Shown here: one piece after another, positions 7,928 through 14,986 of the stretch
Layout of the letters: every line of letters begins with the position of its first letter
Position numbering within the stretch: position 1 is the stretch's first letter
Assembly: GCA_030638185.1 (NCBI GenBank)
Contig: DAOWFD010000289.1
Location: 1-18,991 of the forward strand
Origin: Candidatus Aegiribacteria sp.
GTDB lineage: Bacteria; Fermentibacterota; Fermentibacteria; Fermentibacterales; JCC-6
Reading direction: 5' to 3'
DNA length: 18,991 bases
The notes under the pieces: model-generated
The model's database searches: none
The model's input: the letters and a program-made list of their open reading frames with translations, nothing else
Told to the model about the DNA's origin: nothing
Program-made: the position numbers and the translations under genes

Positions 7928-8353
7928 CTACTCTTCCACGGACGGCCGGAGACCGGTATTCTTCCATTGCAGAAACTGTTGAATTATCATCCTGTGGTCG
8001 AAGGCAATAACATCGGGAAGATCGTCCGGAGCAAAAGCAGCAGCTTCCGCGGCATCATCGCCACCTTCGGGACAGCCGTCGGCCCTGCAGTAGTACACTA
8101 CACTTACCGTGTCTCCCCTCGGATCTCTCCAGGGCTTTGAGTAGACATGGAAAATGCTTACCACCTCGATATCCAGGGAGGTTTCCTCCCTGGCTTCCCT
8201 GCGTACGGCCTCAGCCAGACTTTCTCCCGGATCTACGAATCCTCCCGGAATTGCCCATCCAAGGGGAGGATACTTTCGCTTCACAAGTACTAATTTCCCA
8301 TCAGTCAGTTCGATTATTGCATCGACTGTAATAAGCGGTGTTACGGGTCTCAT
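7928..8353 (-). CDS. Nudix hydrolase, probably ADP-ribose or nucleotide pyrophosphatase
   Basis: 141 aa. The Nudix box is at about residues 38-60: G-x5-E, then x7, then REAREETSL, giving the metal-binding RE and EE residues. The Gly expected in the EExG part is Ser here (EETS). A WRDPRGDTVSVVYY segment after the box is typical of the ADP-ribose pyrophosphatase/MutT-like subgroup, which hydrolyses nucleoside diphosphates linked to another moiety. The substrate cannot be fixed from sequence. ATG 8353 is preceded by GGAGG at 5-nt spacing. It is divergent from the thioredoxin-like gene, 93 bp apart. Confidence 0.9.
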   Translation of the reverse strand: MRPVTPLITVDAIIELTDGKLVLVKRKYPPLGWAIPGGFVDPGESLAEAVRREAREETSLDIEVVSIFHVYSKPWRDPRGDTVSVVYYCRADGCPEGGDDAAEAAAFAPDDLPDVIAFDHRMIIQQFLQWKNTGLRPSVEE

Positions 8354-8396
8354 CCGGCCTCCATTTGTTACGTTTGGAACAATCAGTCTATATTAC

Positions 8397-8408
8397 CGTA
8401 TATATACG
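8397..8408. promoter_or_regulatory. 12-bp AT-rich palindrome in a divergent intergenic region
   Basis: CGTATATATACG is perfectly symmetric and lies between the Nudix (minus) and thioredoxin-like (plus) starts, where a -10 element would be expected. It could be an operator or simply an AT-rich promoter core. Confidence 0.25.
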
Positions 8409-8446
8409 AAGCAGACTAATCGAAAACAGCTCATGAAAGGAAGAAA

Positions 8447-8902
8447 ATGAAAAAGTACCTGATTGTACTGATAATTGCCGGACTTATCACCGGAGCGTGC
8501 GGAAATTCTGAGAGCGCTGCCGATGAAACAGCCGAAGGGCAGCCGGTAGAACCGGCTGGAGAACTCATCTGGTTTCTTGATGATTTCGATGCCGCCAGCG
8601 CGGAAGCCGCCGTATCGGGAAAACCTCTTCTCATTGATATGTACGCTGACTGGTGCGGGCCATGCGTAACCCTTGGTGAAGAGTACTTCACAAGTGAGGA
8701 GATGCGCTCGGTTCTTTCGAACTTCGTTCTTCTCAGGCTTGATGTAGATAATCCTGAAGTAGCTCCTTACGCCCAGCAGTACAACGTTTCAGCAATCCCA
8801 TGTGTGGTAATAGCGAAAGCTGACGGCACTGAAATCGACAGAATCGTCGGTACCACCCCAACAATAGGCGAGTACGTAAGGACTCTTGAATCCATCCTTT
8901 AG
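8447..8902 (+). CDS. Thioredoxin-fold lipoprotein
   Basis: 151 aa. The N-terminal hydrophobic stretch ends in ITGAC, an acceptable though not perfect lipobox with C18 as the lipidation site, followed by a Glu/Ala-rich linker. From about residue 40 there is a thioredoxin domain with active site WCGPC (C70, C73) and a cis-proline in SAIPC (P118). The layout resembles the C-terminal domain of DsbD and other envelope thiol-disulfide proteins, so it probably reduces or exchanges disulfides on the periplasmic side. AAGGAAG lies just before the ATG. It ends at a hairpin shared with the convergent propeller gene. Confidence 0.9.
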   Translation: MKKYLIVLIIAGLITGACGNSESAADETAEGQPVEPAGELIWFLDDFDAASAEAAVSGKPLLIDMYADWCGPCVTLGEEYFTSEEMRSVLSNFVLLRLDVDNPEVAPYAQQYNVSAIPCVVIAKADGTEIDRIVGTTPTIGEYVRTLESIL

Positions 8903-8932
8903 TAGCTCTGTAAGAAACCGTTTATTGAGAAG

Positions 8933-8956
8933 GCGGGGAGTTTCAACACTCCCCGC
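8933..8956. terminator. Bidirectional hairpin terminator between convergent genes
   Basis: GCGGGGAGT (8933-8941) and ACTCCCCGC (8948-8956) form a perfect 9-bp stem with a 6-nt loop, in the 57-bp gap between the thioredoxin-like gene and the propeller gene. It lacks a clear U-tract in either direction, but its placement and stability support termination for both genes. Confidence 0.65.
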
Positions 8957-8959
8957 TTC

Positions 8960-9799
8960 CTATTGCTGTTCGGCAAGCTCCACAATGTAGAGCTTCTGGT
9001 ACCCGTCGAGAGGGTCCAGCGACCAGGCCAGTATGCCTTCCTCATCCACATGAACCTCCCATAGGAGGCCTGAATACCCGGTTATGCCGGGTAGTTCGGC
9101 AGTGAAAAGGTGATTTCCCTCGTAATCGAAAACGTCCAAAGTCGGAGTATCACAGGTTCCCCTTCTTACCCAGAGTCTGTGCTGGTCATCGATTCCCATT
9201 GAATGGATTTTCCATCTGAAAGGATCAGGCTGGTAGTTCAGAGGTTGATTGTACCCCATGTTCCTTGCCCTGGTGTTCCAGAATTCCGCTTCCTCGATTA
9301 TCTCCTGTTCGCTCTTCTCAGCCATAGGGATGTCCAGTTCGAATTCGACGAAGACATCACCATTCACGTCAAATCCGATGATCCTGTATTCTTCAGTGTC
9401 TCTTCGAGCGAGGAAGATATTTCCCTCCCTGTCCGAAGTGAATACGTTCGCGAAGTAGGACTCGTTTACCAGGAGTGTGAAATCGGTTAAATCTAATGAG
9501 AATCTGTTCTCCCAGTAGGTGATAATCGGGTCGTTGGAATCGGATTCGAATTTGCCTACGATCGCTGTCACGAACAGCTGCCCGTCCACTACGTCGAACG
9601 TGTTAAAGGTTCCCATGTACGTGTTCGACTCCGCAGGAGTGATCCAGAGGATCGGTTCATTGACAATGTCCGCGGTTACTCCGAGCCACTCACCTTCGGG
9701 GCTGAATGCATGCAACCCCCCGGTCTGCATGTCCAGAATGACAATGCGTCCATCCGTCAGACGGGTCATCGACAGCAGGTTCCGGCTGCCGGTCTCCAC
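8960..9799 (-). CDS. Six-bladed beta-propeller lipoprotein body, split from its signal by a frameshift
   Basis: 279 codons open from GTG 9799, but no Shine-Dalgarno precedes that GTG and the true N-terminus lies in another frame (see 9690-9854). The sequence has repeated propeller-blade motifs of the NHL/six-bladed type: DGRIVILD...HAFSPEGEW near the start, DREGNIFLAR...GFDVNGD mid-way, DDQHRLWVRR...VFDYEGNH, and DEEGILAWSL near the end. Such proteins usually mediate binding or sensing outside the inner membrane; no enzyme motif is seen. A stop (TAG) in this frame lies just upstream of the GTG, so the open frame cannot reach the ATG at 9854. The gene may be a recent pseudogene, a sequencing error, or a short-lived frame variant. 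It ends at a bidirectional terminator. Confidence 0.75.
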   Translation of the reverse strand: METGSRNLLSMTRLTDGRIVILDMQTGGLHAFSPEGEWLGVTADIVNEPILWITPAESNTYMGTFNTFDVVDGQLFVTAIVGKFESDSNDPIITYWENRFSLDLTDFTLLVNESYFANVFTSDREGNIFLARRDTEEYRIIGFDVNGDVFVEFELDIPMAEKSEQEIIEEAEFWNTRARNMGYNQPLNYQPDPFRWKIHSMGIDDQHRLWVRRGTCDTPTLDVFDYEGNHLFTAELPGITGYSGLLWEVHVDEEGILAWSLDPLDGYQKLYIVELAEQQ

Positions 9800-9854
9800 A
9801 GGCTGCTAGAACAAGAACGAGAAATACCGAAAAGCAGATCATAAGATACTTCAT
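9690..9854 (-). pseudogene. Lipoprotein signal segment in the wrong frame for the propeller gene
   Basis: ATG 9854 is preceded by GGGGAG at 6-nt spacing and encodes a textbook lipoprotein signal: MKYL, a hydrophobic core, then LVLAACG with the lipid-modified Cys at residue 19. After about residue 25 (DRQPEP) this frame turns into low-quality sequence and stops near 9690, while the propeller body continues in the frame shifted by +1 in the reading direction. The two open frames overlap between about 9690 and 9808, so one extra base (or two missing bases) near 9780-9800 would explain the split. Confidence 0.75.
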
Positions 9855-9978
9855 ATTATACTCCCCTTTACACGAATGACATTTTTCTGCTATACGAACA
9901 AACATACGAAATTAATGGATCACCTATTAGAAAACTGATTTTGCACCTGACGATCTCAAACGAATTCTTATGGAACTA

Positions 9979-10007
9979 TCGACCGGATGTTGAAAGATAG
10001 ATATAAT
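9979..10007 (+). promoter_or_regulatory. Predicted promoter for the small barrel gene
   Basis: TATAAT at 10002-10007 is a perfect -10, with TCGACC (four of six) at 9979-9984 and a 17-bp spacer. The leader to the ATG at 10129 would be about 115 nt. Confidence 0.5.
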
Positions 10008-10128
10008 CGCTTCCTGAAAGAGAACGTTACTGATTTATGAGCTATTCCTGATACAGGTACGAATATTTTACTTACTCAGTAAACGGACCATAACGGGAAT
10101 CAGGATGCAAGTTATTTGAGGAGGATAA

Positions 10129-10716
10129 ATGAAAATTTCTTCAGGGGTTTTCAGTATTGTACTTCTGTTTATCGTATCCATGGTGTCCGCAGAGGTATGC
10201 ATACGCTACGACCGCAGCGGCACCTGCACATCCTACCCCATAACCGATTTCTGTTTCGGTCTGCCGGTCAGCCAGTCCAGTGACACCAACATCATCCGCG
10301 ATCTGGACATGACTACCAATCTTGGCTGGATGTTCGTTCTGAACGAGAGTTTTGATCTGGGCCCGTCACTCTTCTTCAGTGCCTACAGGAACGGTGGCTG
10401 GCATAGCCAGCTGGGGATCAGGGCAAATCTCAGATATCACCTTGATAACGAATTCAATCTCGATCTCTCTCCGGGTCTGATCCTGACCGACAGCCCATTT
10501 CCCGATGGTTTTGTGGGCTACACTGTCGAGTTCTGCGTCGGCTGGAAAGACTGGGTAGGTCTTGCCACCAGACTCGATTTTGTCGATACCTTTGACTCCG
10601 GTCACGACCAGGTGCTGCAAATAGGTCTTCGTTTCGGCTCGTATGGGGGTATGGGTCTGACAGCCGCTGGGGCAATAGGTGGCGGAATAGCCTATATGAA
10701 GAGCCGGATGGACTGA
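10129..10716 (+). CDS. Small predicted outer-membrane barrel protein
   Basis: 195 aa with a signal peptide (hydrophobic to about residue 20, cleavage at VSA). The mature part alternates hydrophobic and polar residues in strands (for example LGWMFVL, LGIRANLRYHL, VLQIGLRFGSY), with Gly-rich turns, as in 8-stranded OmpA/OmpW-like barrels. Three cysteines cluster near the mature N-terminus and may form a disulfide. AGGAGG precedes the ATG. The glycosyltransferase gene starts 68 nt downstream on the same strand, so the two could be co-transcribed. The family is not identified. Confidence 0.78.
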   Translation: MKISSGVFSIVLLFIVSMVSAEVCIRYDRSGTCTSYPITDFCFGLPVSQSSDTNIIRDLDMTTNLGWMFVLNESFDLGPSLFFSAYRNGGWHSQLGIRANLRYHLDNEFNLDLSPGLILTDSPFPDGFVGYTVEFCVGWKDWVGLATRLDFVDTFDSGHDQVLQIGLRFGSYGGMGLTAAGAIGGGIAYMKSRMD

Positions 10717-10784
10717 CCTGATGCTGTATACGAGCTTTCGGAAAGGGTTATCCGGATTATACAGGTGACCCTGAGGGAGGCAAA

Positions 10785-11951
10785 TTGAGAGTCGGATTTG
10801 ACGCAACCAATATTCTCGGGCATAGTGGGATCAGAACCTATACTCGAGAACTGGTACGGGCTCTTGCAATCGAGTTTCCGGATGATGAATTTCTACTTTA
10901 CACATCGTTCAGTTCTTCGAAAAAGACCGTACTCCAGAAGATTTTCGGAGAATACCCGAATGTTAGTATAATCGGAGGCCTTCCGCATGCAAGAATGCTG
11001 GGAAACAGTCTTAAATGGTTGACTGTTCTTGCAGGTTCCATTGCATGGAGGTTGCACGAGCGAAAGTTGGATATTGTACATCTGACCGACCCTTACGCGA
11101 CTCCGGCATTACCGGGATTCTTCGTAGCAACGATCAATGATATCTTTCCAATAACTCAAATACAGTACAGAAACTCAGATATTGAGAGTCAGTACCTTTG
11201 CAGAACTCCTGTTCTGCTGAGAAAGGCCAATACTGTAATTACTCCATCACACTACGTTGCTGAAACTCTTCACAGCAAGTATCCTTCCTGTTCACTCGAT
11301 ATTGTACCTGTTCATGATGCTGCATCCATGTCGTTCCGACAGCTTGCGCCGAATGAGGAACTCCTGGGGCAGTACGGACTCTCCGCTAACTCATACTTCC
11401 TCTTCATCGGTCGTGTTGATCCAAGAAAAAATCTTTCGAAGCTGATCGAAGCCTATTCACTCATTCCAGAGGATATTCGCAGGGAGAATCATCTTGTTCT
11501 TGTCCTGTCGGGAAGACGGGAAGATAGAGAGGTCTTCGAAGCAGAAAATGACGTTTACCTTAAAGGCCGGTTTGTGCATACGATAGAAGGCGTATCAGAT
11601 GATGATCTTGCTCAATTGTACTCATCTGCTGTTGCATTCGTATTCCCGTCTATTGAAGAGGGATTTGGTCTACCCGTAATAGAAGCCATGCAGTGCGGTT
11701 GCCCGGTTATTACATCAAATGTATCATGTCTTCCGGAAATAGCAGGAAATGCTGCAATGCTCGTTGATCCACACAGCGCTACTGAGATTGCATCAGCAAT
11801 GAAGGCGATGACTGATACCACAGATATTCGTTCCCGGTTCATATCCAGGGGCTTTGATCAGGCAAAATTTTATTCCTGGAAGATGACAGCGAAGTGTACG
11901 ATGGGAGTCTACAGGAACGCCCTGAGAAATAAAGGCGAAGAAAACGAATGA
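10785..11951 (+). CDS. GT4-type glycosyltransferase (GT-B fold)
   Basis: 388 aa, the typical length of the family. The N-terminal half has the Gly-containing loop SGIRTYTREL (14-23). The C-terminal half has GRVDPRKNL (R210, K215, contacting the nucleotide-sugar phosphates) and the E-x7-E motif EGFGLPVIE (E292, E300), followed by GCPVITSNVSCLPE. These are hallmarks of retaining glycosyltransferase family 4, which transfers a sugar from an NDP donor to a cell-surface glycan precursor. Donor and acceptor cannot be told. The start is TTG 10785 with AGGGAGG 4 bases upstream; no better ATG is in frame. Its 3' end faces the GT2 gene, 18 nt away. Sampled base composition is lower in GC than the envelope genes on either side. 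Confidence 0.92.
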   Translation: MRVGFDATNILGHSGIRTYTRELVRALAIEFPDDEFLLYTSFSSSKKTVLQKIFGEYPNVSIIGGLPHARMLGNSLKWLTVLAGSIAWRLHERKLDIVHLTDPYATPALPGFFVATINDIFPITQIQYRNSDIESQYLCRTPVLLRKANTVITPSHYVAETLHSKYPSCSLDIVPVHDAASMSFRQLAPNEELLGQYGLSANSYFLFIGRVDPRKNLSKLIEAYSLIPEDIRRENHLVLVLSGRREDREVFEAENDVYLKGRFVHTIEGVSDDDLAQLYSSAVAFVFPSIEEGFGLPVIEAMQCGCPVITSNVSCLPEIAGNAAMLVDPHSATEIASAMKAMTDTTDIRSRFISRGFDQAKFYSWKMTAKCTMGVYRNALRNKGEENE

Positions 11952-11969
11952 ATGATAATTATTTCCGAG

Positions 11970-12881
11970 CTAATACCTGCTGAAAATATTGTATCCCTTC
12001 AGCATCATCAGCTGGAAAAAACCTCTGTTCTTTGAGAAAATCAAGTAGAATTTTCTTTCATGCGATCTGTCAAATGTTCTTCCGTACGGATGAGTCCTGA
12101 CCTTATTATTAATTCTCAGAACATTAACGTCTTTGAAGGGAATTTGATACTTCTCATGATCATTTATTCCACCCCATTTGGAGATGTAATATTTATTATT
12201 TCTGTTATGAAAGTATAAGTTCAGTTTATACATTCTTCTGTCAGAAGATATCACACTGCTTCCCTCGTGGTGTGTCCTTCCTGTCAGGAGGCAGGCGACA
12301 AGCGGATTGTTAACATCCTGCAGAGAAGGGTTCTTGTTGATTAATCCATTATTACGGGCAAGCCATACTCTGTAAAAATAGTCGCAGTCTTCAAGGTATG
12401 CGGGGAAGATGTTCTCATCAAAATATCCGACTTCTCTGAACGCACCCGGCATCAATATACAGGCGGCAAGTCCATGAGAATGCTCCCAATCATCTCCAAG
12501 TTTGCCATGAGGCCCTCTCACCGTAATAAGTGCTTTGCCCGGAGCCTCTTCAGCGAGAGATATCATCCTGTCAATGTCACCCGGGTGAAAGCGAACATCA
12601 CTGTTGATAAGGAACACATAATTGTAATCGTTCTTTTCGTATCCATGATAGAGCGCCTCATTGAAACAATAGGCTACACCGATGTTGTATCCGATATTGT
12701 AGATGAACTCGCTTTTTGCGTCTGGAGCTAGCCTCTCCGATCCAAGATAATCGGTTATCTCCGGATCCTTTGAGACGAAGTGAAGCAATAAATCCCAGTC
12801 GTATTGAGTATCAATTGATTCAATTGCCTGCCTCAGGAGGTCACATCTGTTCAATGCAATTGTATGAAAAAGGATTTTCAA
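11970..12881 (-). CDS. GT2-type glycosyltransferase (GT-A fold)
   Basis: About 303 aa from TTG 12881 (the open frame extends to a TTG at 12938, which would add 19 residues). INSDVRF (N93, S94, D95) is the nucleotide-sugar/metal-binding position equivalent to DxD. GYFDEN followed by YLEDCDYFYRV (E164, D165, D167) is the acceptor/catalytic-base region seen in rhamnosyltransferase-like GT2 enzymes. The C-terminal 100 residues are basic and aromatic, without a membrane segment. The start at 12881 is preferred because AGGGAG lies nine bases upstream, the protein then begins KILFHTIALN like related enzymes, and the longer start has no RBS. The gene is markedly AT-rich (35% and 23% GC in two sampled 60-base lines) and is convergent with the GT4 gene. 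Confidence 0.87.
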   Translation of the reverse strand: MKILFHTIALNRCDLLRQAIESIDTQYDWDLLLHFVSKDPEITDYLGSERLAPDAKSEFIYNIGYNIGVAYCFNEALYHGYEKNDYNYVFLINSDVRFHPGDIDRMISLAEEAPGKALITVRGPHGKLGDDWEHSHGLAACILMPGAFREVGYFDENIFPAYLEDCDYFYRVWLARNNGLINKNPSLQDVNNPLVACLLTGRTHHEGSSVISSDRRMYKLNLYFHNRNNKYYISKWGGINDHEKYQIPFKDVNVLRINNKVRTHPYGRTFDRSHERKFYLIFSKNRGFFQLMMLKGYNIFSRY

Positions 12882-12890
12882 GCCAGTAAG

Positions 12891-12898
12891 CTCCCTTT
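12891..12898 (-). promoter_or_regulatory. Ribosome binding site supporting the TTG 12881 start
   Basis: The minus strand reads AAAGGGAG here, nine bases before TTG 12881. No comparable site precedes the upstream in-frame TTG at 12938. Confidence 0.5.
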
Positions 12899-13284
12899 CT
12901 AAAAGGGCACAATTCGGATCGTTAGCAGGATTACCCAAAGATACATGCTGACTGACAGGTTATCGATGCTATAAGAGCCCAGCCTGGGTATCTTCACATA
13001 GGGAAGTACAATACCAGGAATGAAGAAGGCATGTCAAAGCTGCAGGAAGTATGCCCGAGGCCGTTGCGGCCTTACGTGAGATGAACGAAAACACCTGCGG
13101 AGACTGTACTCGCAAGCTTCATACCCCTTTATACGACCAGATTTACCAGCCATGGCAGGTCATTGTTGAACACTCAGACTCTATGATGCATATAATGCAA
13201 CATGATTGTAAGAATATTATTACAATAATTGTCAGAGAACATGTTTCAGCATCGGCTCGAGCCTTGGATTTCATATTCCGAATT
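12899..13284. other. Gene-free stretch upstream of the GT2 gene
   Basis: No convincing gene. It holds small symmetric elements: CCCAGCCTGGG at 12978-12988, a 6-bp hairpin AGGCCG/CGGCCT at 13058-13072, and ATTGTAA/TTACAAT at 13205-13226 with an 8-nt centre. The right part is AT-rich. It probably contains the promoter of the minus-strand GT2 gene, but no clear -35/-10 pair was found. It may also hold decayed sequence linked to glycosyltransferase acquisition. Confidence 0.5.
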
Positions 13285-13311
13285 AAAAAAGCGGGGGGAT
13301 TAGCCCCCCGC
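13285..13311 (-). terminator. Intrinsic terminator of the C13-like peptidase gene
   Basis: On the minus strand GCGGGGGG pairs with CCCCCCGC around a 5-nt loop and is followed directly by six T residues. It starts 23 nt after the peptidase stop codon. A classic rho-independent terminator. Confidence 0.9.
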
Positions 13312-13333
13312 TGCTTATTCAGGAAGTGAAAAA

Positions 13334-14893
13334 TCAGAACTTAACAGCTCTGACGCTTTCTATGATATCGCCCGCTGCGAACCTCACGATGTATACTCCG
13401 GCTGCAAGCCCGTCGGTATTCCAGGTGACAGAATGCTGTCCCGAAGTAAGTTCAGCGCGGAGCAGGTTATTAACTACATGCCCGCTCATGTCGTACACTG
13501 AAATCTCGACTTCGCCGGGGTTGCCGAGATTGAACACGATTGTTGAAACCGATGAAACAGGATTGCCCGTAATAGTAAACCCGACAGTTGAAGGAAGAAC
13601 TGGATGCTCGGTGTCGTCTATCCCCACCTCAATGAGTCCGCCGAGGTAATACATGTCACCGCATGAATCGGGGTCATCGTCCCACTGGGGGTGTTCCTCT
13701 CCCGATTGAGCGTAGGTATCCCAGGCTTTTGCCCTGTCGAATGCTTCCCAGAAGGAAACCTTTCCATCTCCGTTCATATCAGGATTACCCGGAAGGGCTC
13801 CGCCGGGAACACTGGTAGCGGGGGGAGTGGAACCGTGCATTGCGCCGGTCCAGTAATAAACGTATTCATCGTATTCAGGATAAGTGGCTCCCGCCCAGCT
13901 CGATTCGTAACCGCTGGCTGCCGATGCGAAGGAACTGGGATCACCGGTGGTTCCGGCAATTGTCTCCCCCAGAAAACCGCCCGAGTAGCACTGTTCATGG
14001 ACCGCATGGCACGAAGCGAATGTAATCCCTTCAAGGTATGTCTGGTAATCATCATCATTCAGCTGCTGAGAGGCCCACAGATTCAGGTAGACTTCGGGCG
14101 GTGAGTTAGAGAGCTTACCGGAGCCGCCGTGGTCTGTGAAGAAAATAAAGAGATGATCGTCTGCATCCACCATTGAAGTTATATCACTGAAGCCGGTGCT
14201 AACGCCAGTCGAGGTTGCATCGTAAATAATGTCGCTGTCGCCGTCATCGTCGAAATCGGGGTTGGAATTAATCCCGCCCGATTGATCGGGAGCAGGATTA
14301 AGCCCATCGGCGAAGCAGACGATTATATGATCATCCGGAAGCAGGTAATCATGGGCGAGTACATTGTATATAAACTGAACATCTCCATAGTAACGGATAT
14401 GGTTTGACCCGCTGCTGGCTCCGCCCGATACGATAAGAGCGTACATATGTTCGGCGTTGGCCGAAGTGGACTGCACGTTGGGTTCGAACCAGAGGAGGAA
14501 TTCCTCGTACTGGCCTTTTCCGTCAACCTGCGGAAGGCAGGTGTGGCTGACTGTCATCGATTCAAGGAAGTTGGGAGGGGTTGTCATCCTGATGATTTCC
14601 ATCTCACCATTCAGTCCGACGAATACCCAGCGGCAAGGATGTTCCCAGTTTGCGTAGGCCATGTCATCGATAAAGACAAGGTACGCGTCCATGGGAACTA
14701 TCACATTTTCATGCCATGCCTCAACGATTGAGCCTTCGGTGACGATCCTTTCCAGCACCATGACGGATCTGCCGGTGATGTTGCTTCCCAGTATTTCGGA
14801 GAATACCATGTCTGCCGCTGTATTCGCATTATCTACGCCGCCGGCGCCCGCAAATGCCACAAACAGAACAAGAACGATTAGTACTTGTCTCAT
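13334..14893 (-). CDS. Secreted C13/legumain-like cysteine peptidase with sorting domain
   Basis: 519 aa. A signal peptide (1 to about 18) is followed by a domain of about 120 residues of unknown role, then a clan CD peptidase domain (about 148-345). YALIVSGGASSGSNHIRYYG opens the domain, FFTDHGG carries the catalytic His (H255), and ASCHAVHEQCYSGGF carries the catalytic Cys (C302), matching family C13 (legumain, GPI transamidase). Two Asp-rich loops look calcium-binding: NPDFDDDGDSD (211-221) and the EF-hand/dockerin-like DMNGDGKVSFWE (372-383). The last about 75 residues (NPVSS..., VYDMSGHVV, GLAAGVYIVRF) match a type IX (Por) C-terminal sorting domain, implying outer-membrane export. It is monocistronic, with its own promoter and a strong terminator. 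Confidence 0.9.
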   Translation of the reverse strand: MRQVLIVLVLFVAFAGAGGVDNANTAADMVFSEILGSNITGRSVMVLERIVTEGSIVEAWHENVIVPMDAYLVFIDDMAYANWEHPCRWVFVGLNGEMEIIRMTTPPNFLESMTVSHTCLPQVDGKGQYEEFLLWFEPNVQSTSANAEHMYALIVSGGASSGSNHIRYYGDVQFIYNVLAHDYLLPDDHIIVCFADGLNPAPDQSGGINSNPDFDDDGDSDIIYDATSTGVSTGFSDITSMVDADDHLFIFFTDHGGSGKLSNSPPEVYLNLWASQQLNDDDYQTYLEGITFASCHAVHEQCYSGGFLGETIAGTTGDPSSFASAASGYESSWAGATYPEYDEYVYYWTGAMHGSTPPATSVPGGALPGNPDMNGDGKVSFWEAFDRAKAWDTYAQSGEEHPQWDDDPDSCGDMYYLGGLIEVGIDDTEHPVLPSTVGFTITGNPVSSVSTIVFNLGNPGEVEISVYDMSGHVVNNLLRAELTSGQHSVTWNTDGLAAGVYIVRFAAGDIIESVRAVKF

Positions 14894-14929
14894 TATACCC
14901 CCAAGGTTAATATTAATACGCTCTATTTG

Positions 14930-14944
14930 ATGTTACTGTAACAT
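14930..14944. promoter_or_regulatory. 15-bp palindrome at the C13-like gene promoter
   Basis: ATGTTAC and GTAACAT are perfect inverted arms around one central base. The site overlaps the -10 hexamer and expected transcription start of the promoter at 14943-14971, a typical repressor position. Confidence 0.45.
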
Positions 14945-14971
14945 TTTACTGCTATATGTGAAAATAGTCAA
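14943..14971 (-). promoter_or_regulatory. sigma70-like promoter for the C13-like peptidase gene
   Basis: On the minus strand TTGACT (14971-14966), a 17-bp spacer and TAAAAT (14948-14943), each five of six consensus bases. The start codon is about 50 nt downstream. Confidence 0.7.
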
Positions 14972-14986
14972 TGGGAATCTTTTTCC

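Noticed and set aside
9855..9905. ATG at 9905 as the start of the lipoprotein
   Set aside because: It has no RBS and would place 17 polar residues before a textbook lipoprotein signal that has its own RBS at ATG 9854.
12882..12938. TTG 12938 as the GT2 start
   Set aside because: No Shine-Dalgarno upstream, and the added 19 residues are unlike the N-terminus of GT-A enzymes.
13205..13226. ATTGTAA-N8-TTACAAT inverted repeat as an attachment site or integrase core
   Set aside because: No integrase, tRNA or matching second copy is visible; more likely chance symmetry in AT-rich DNA.
13051..13329. 92-codon open frame on the plus strand in the gene-free stretch
   Set aside because: It runs through the strong minus-strand terminator hairpin, has no good RBS, and shows no recognisable domain despite a CxxC pair.
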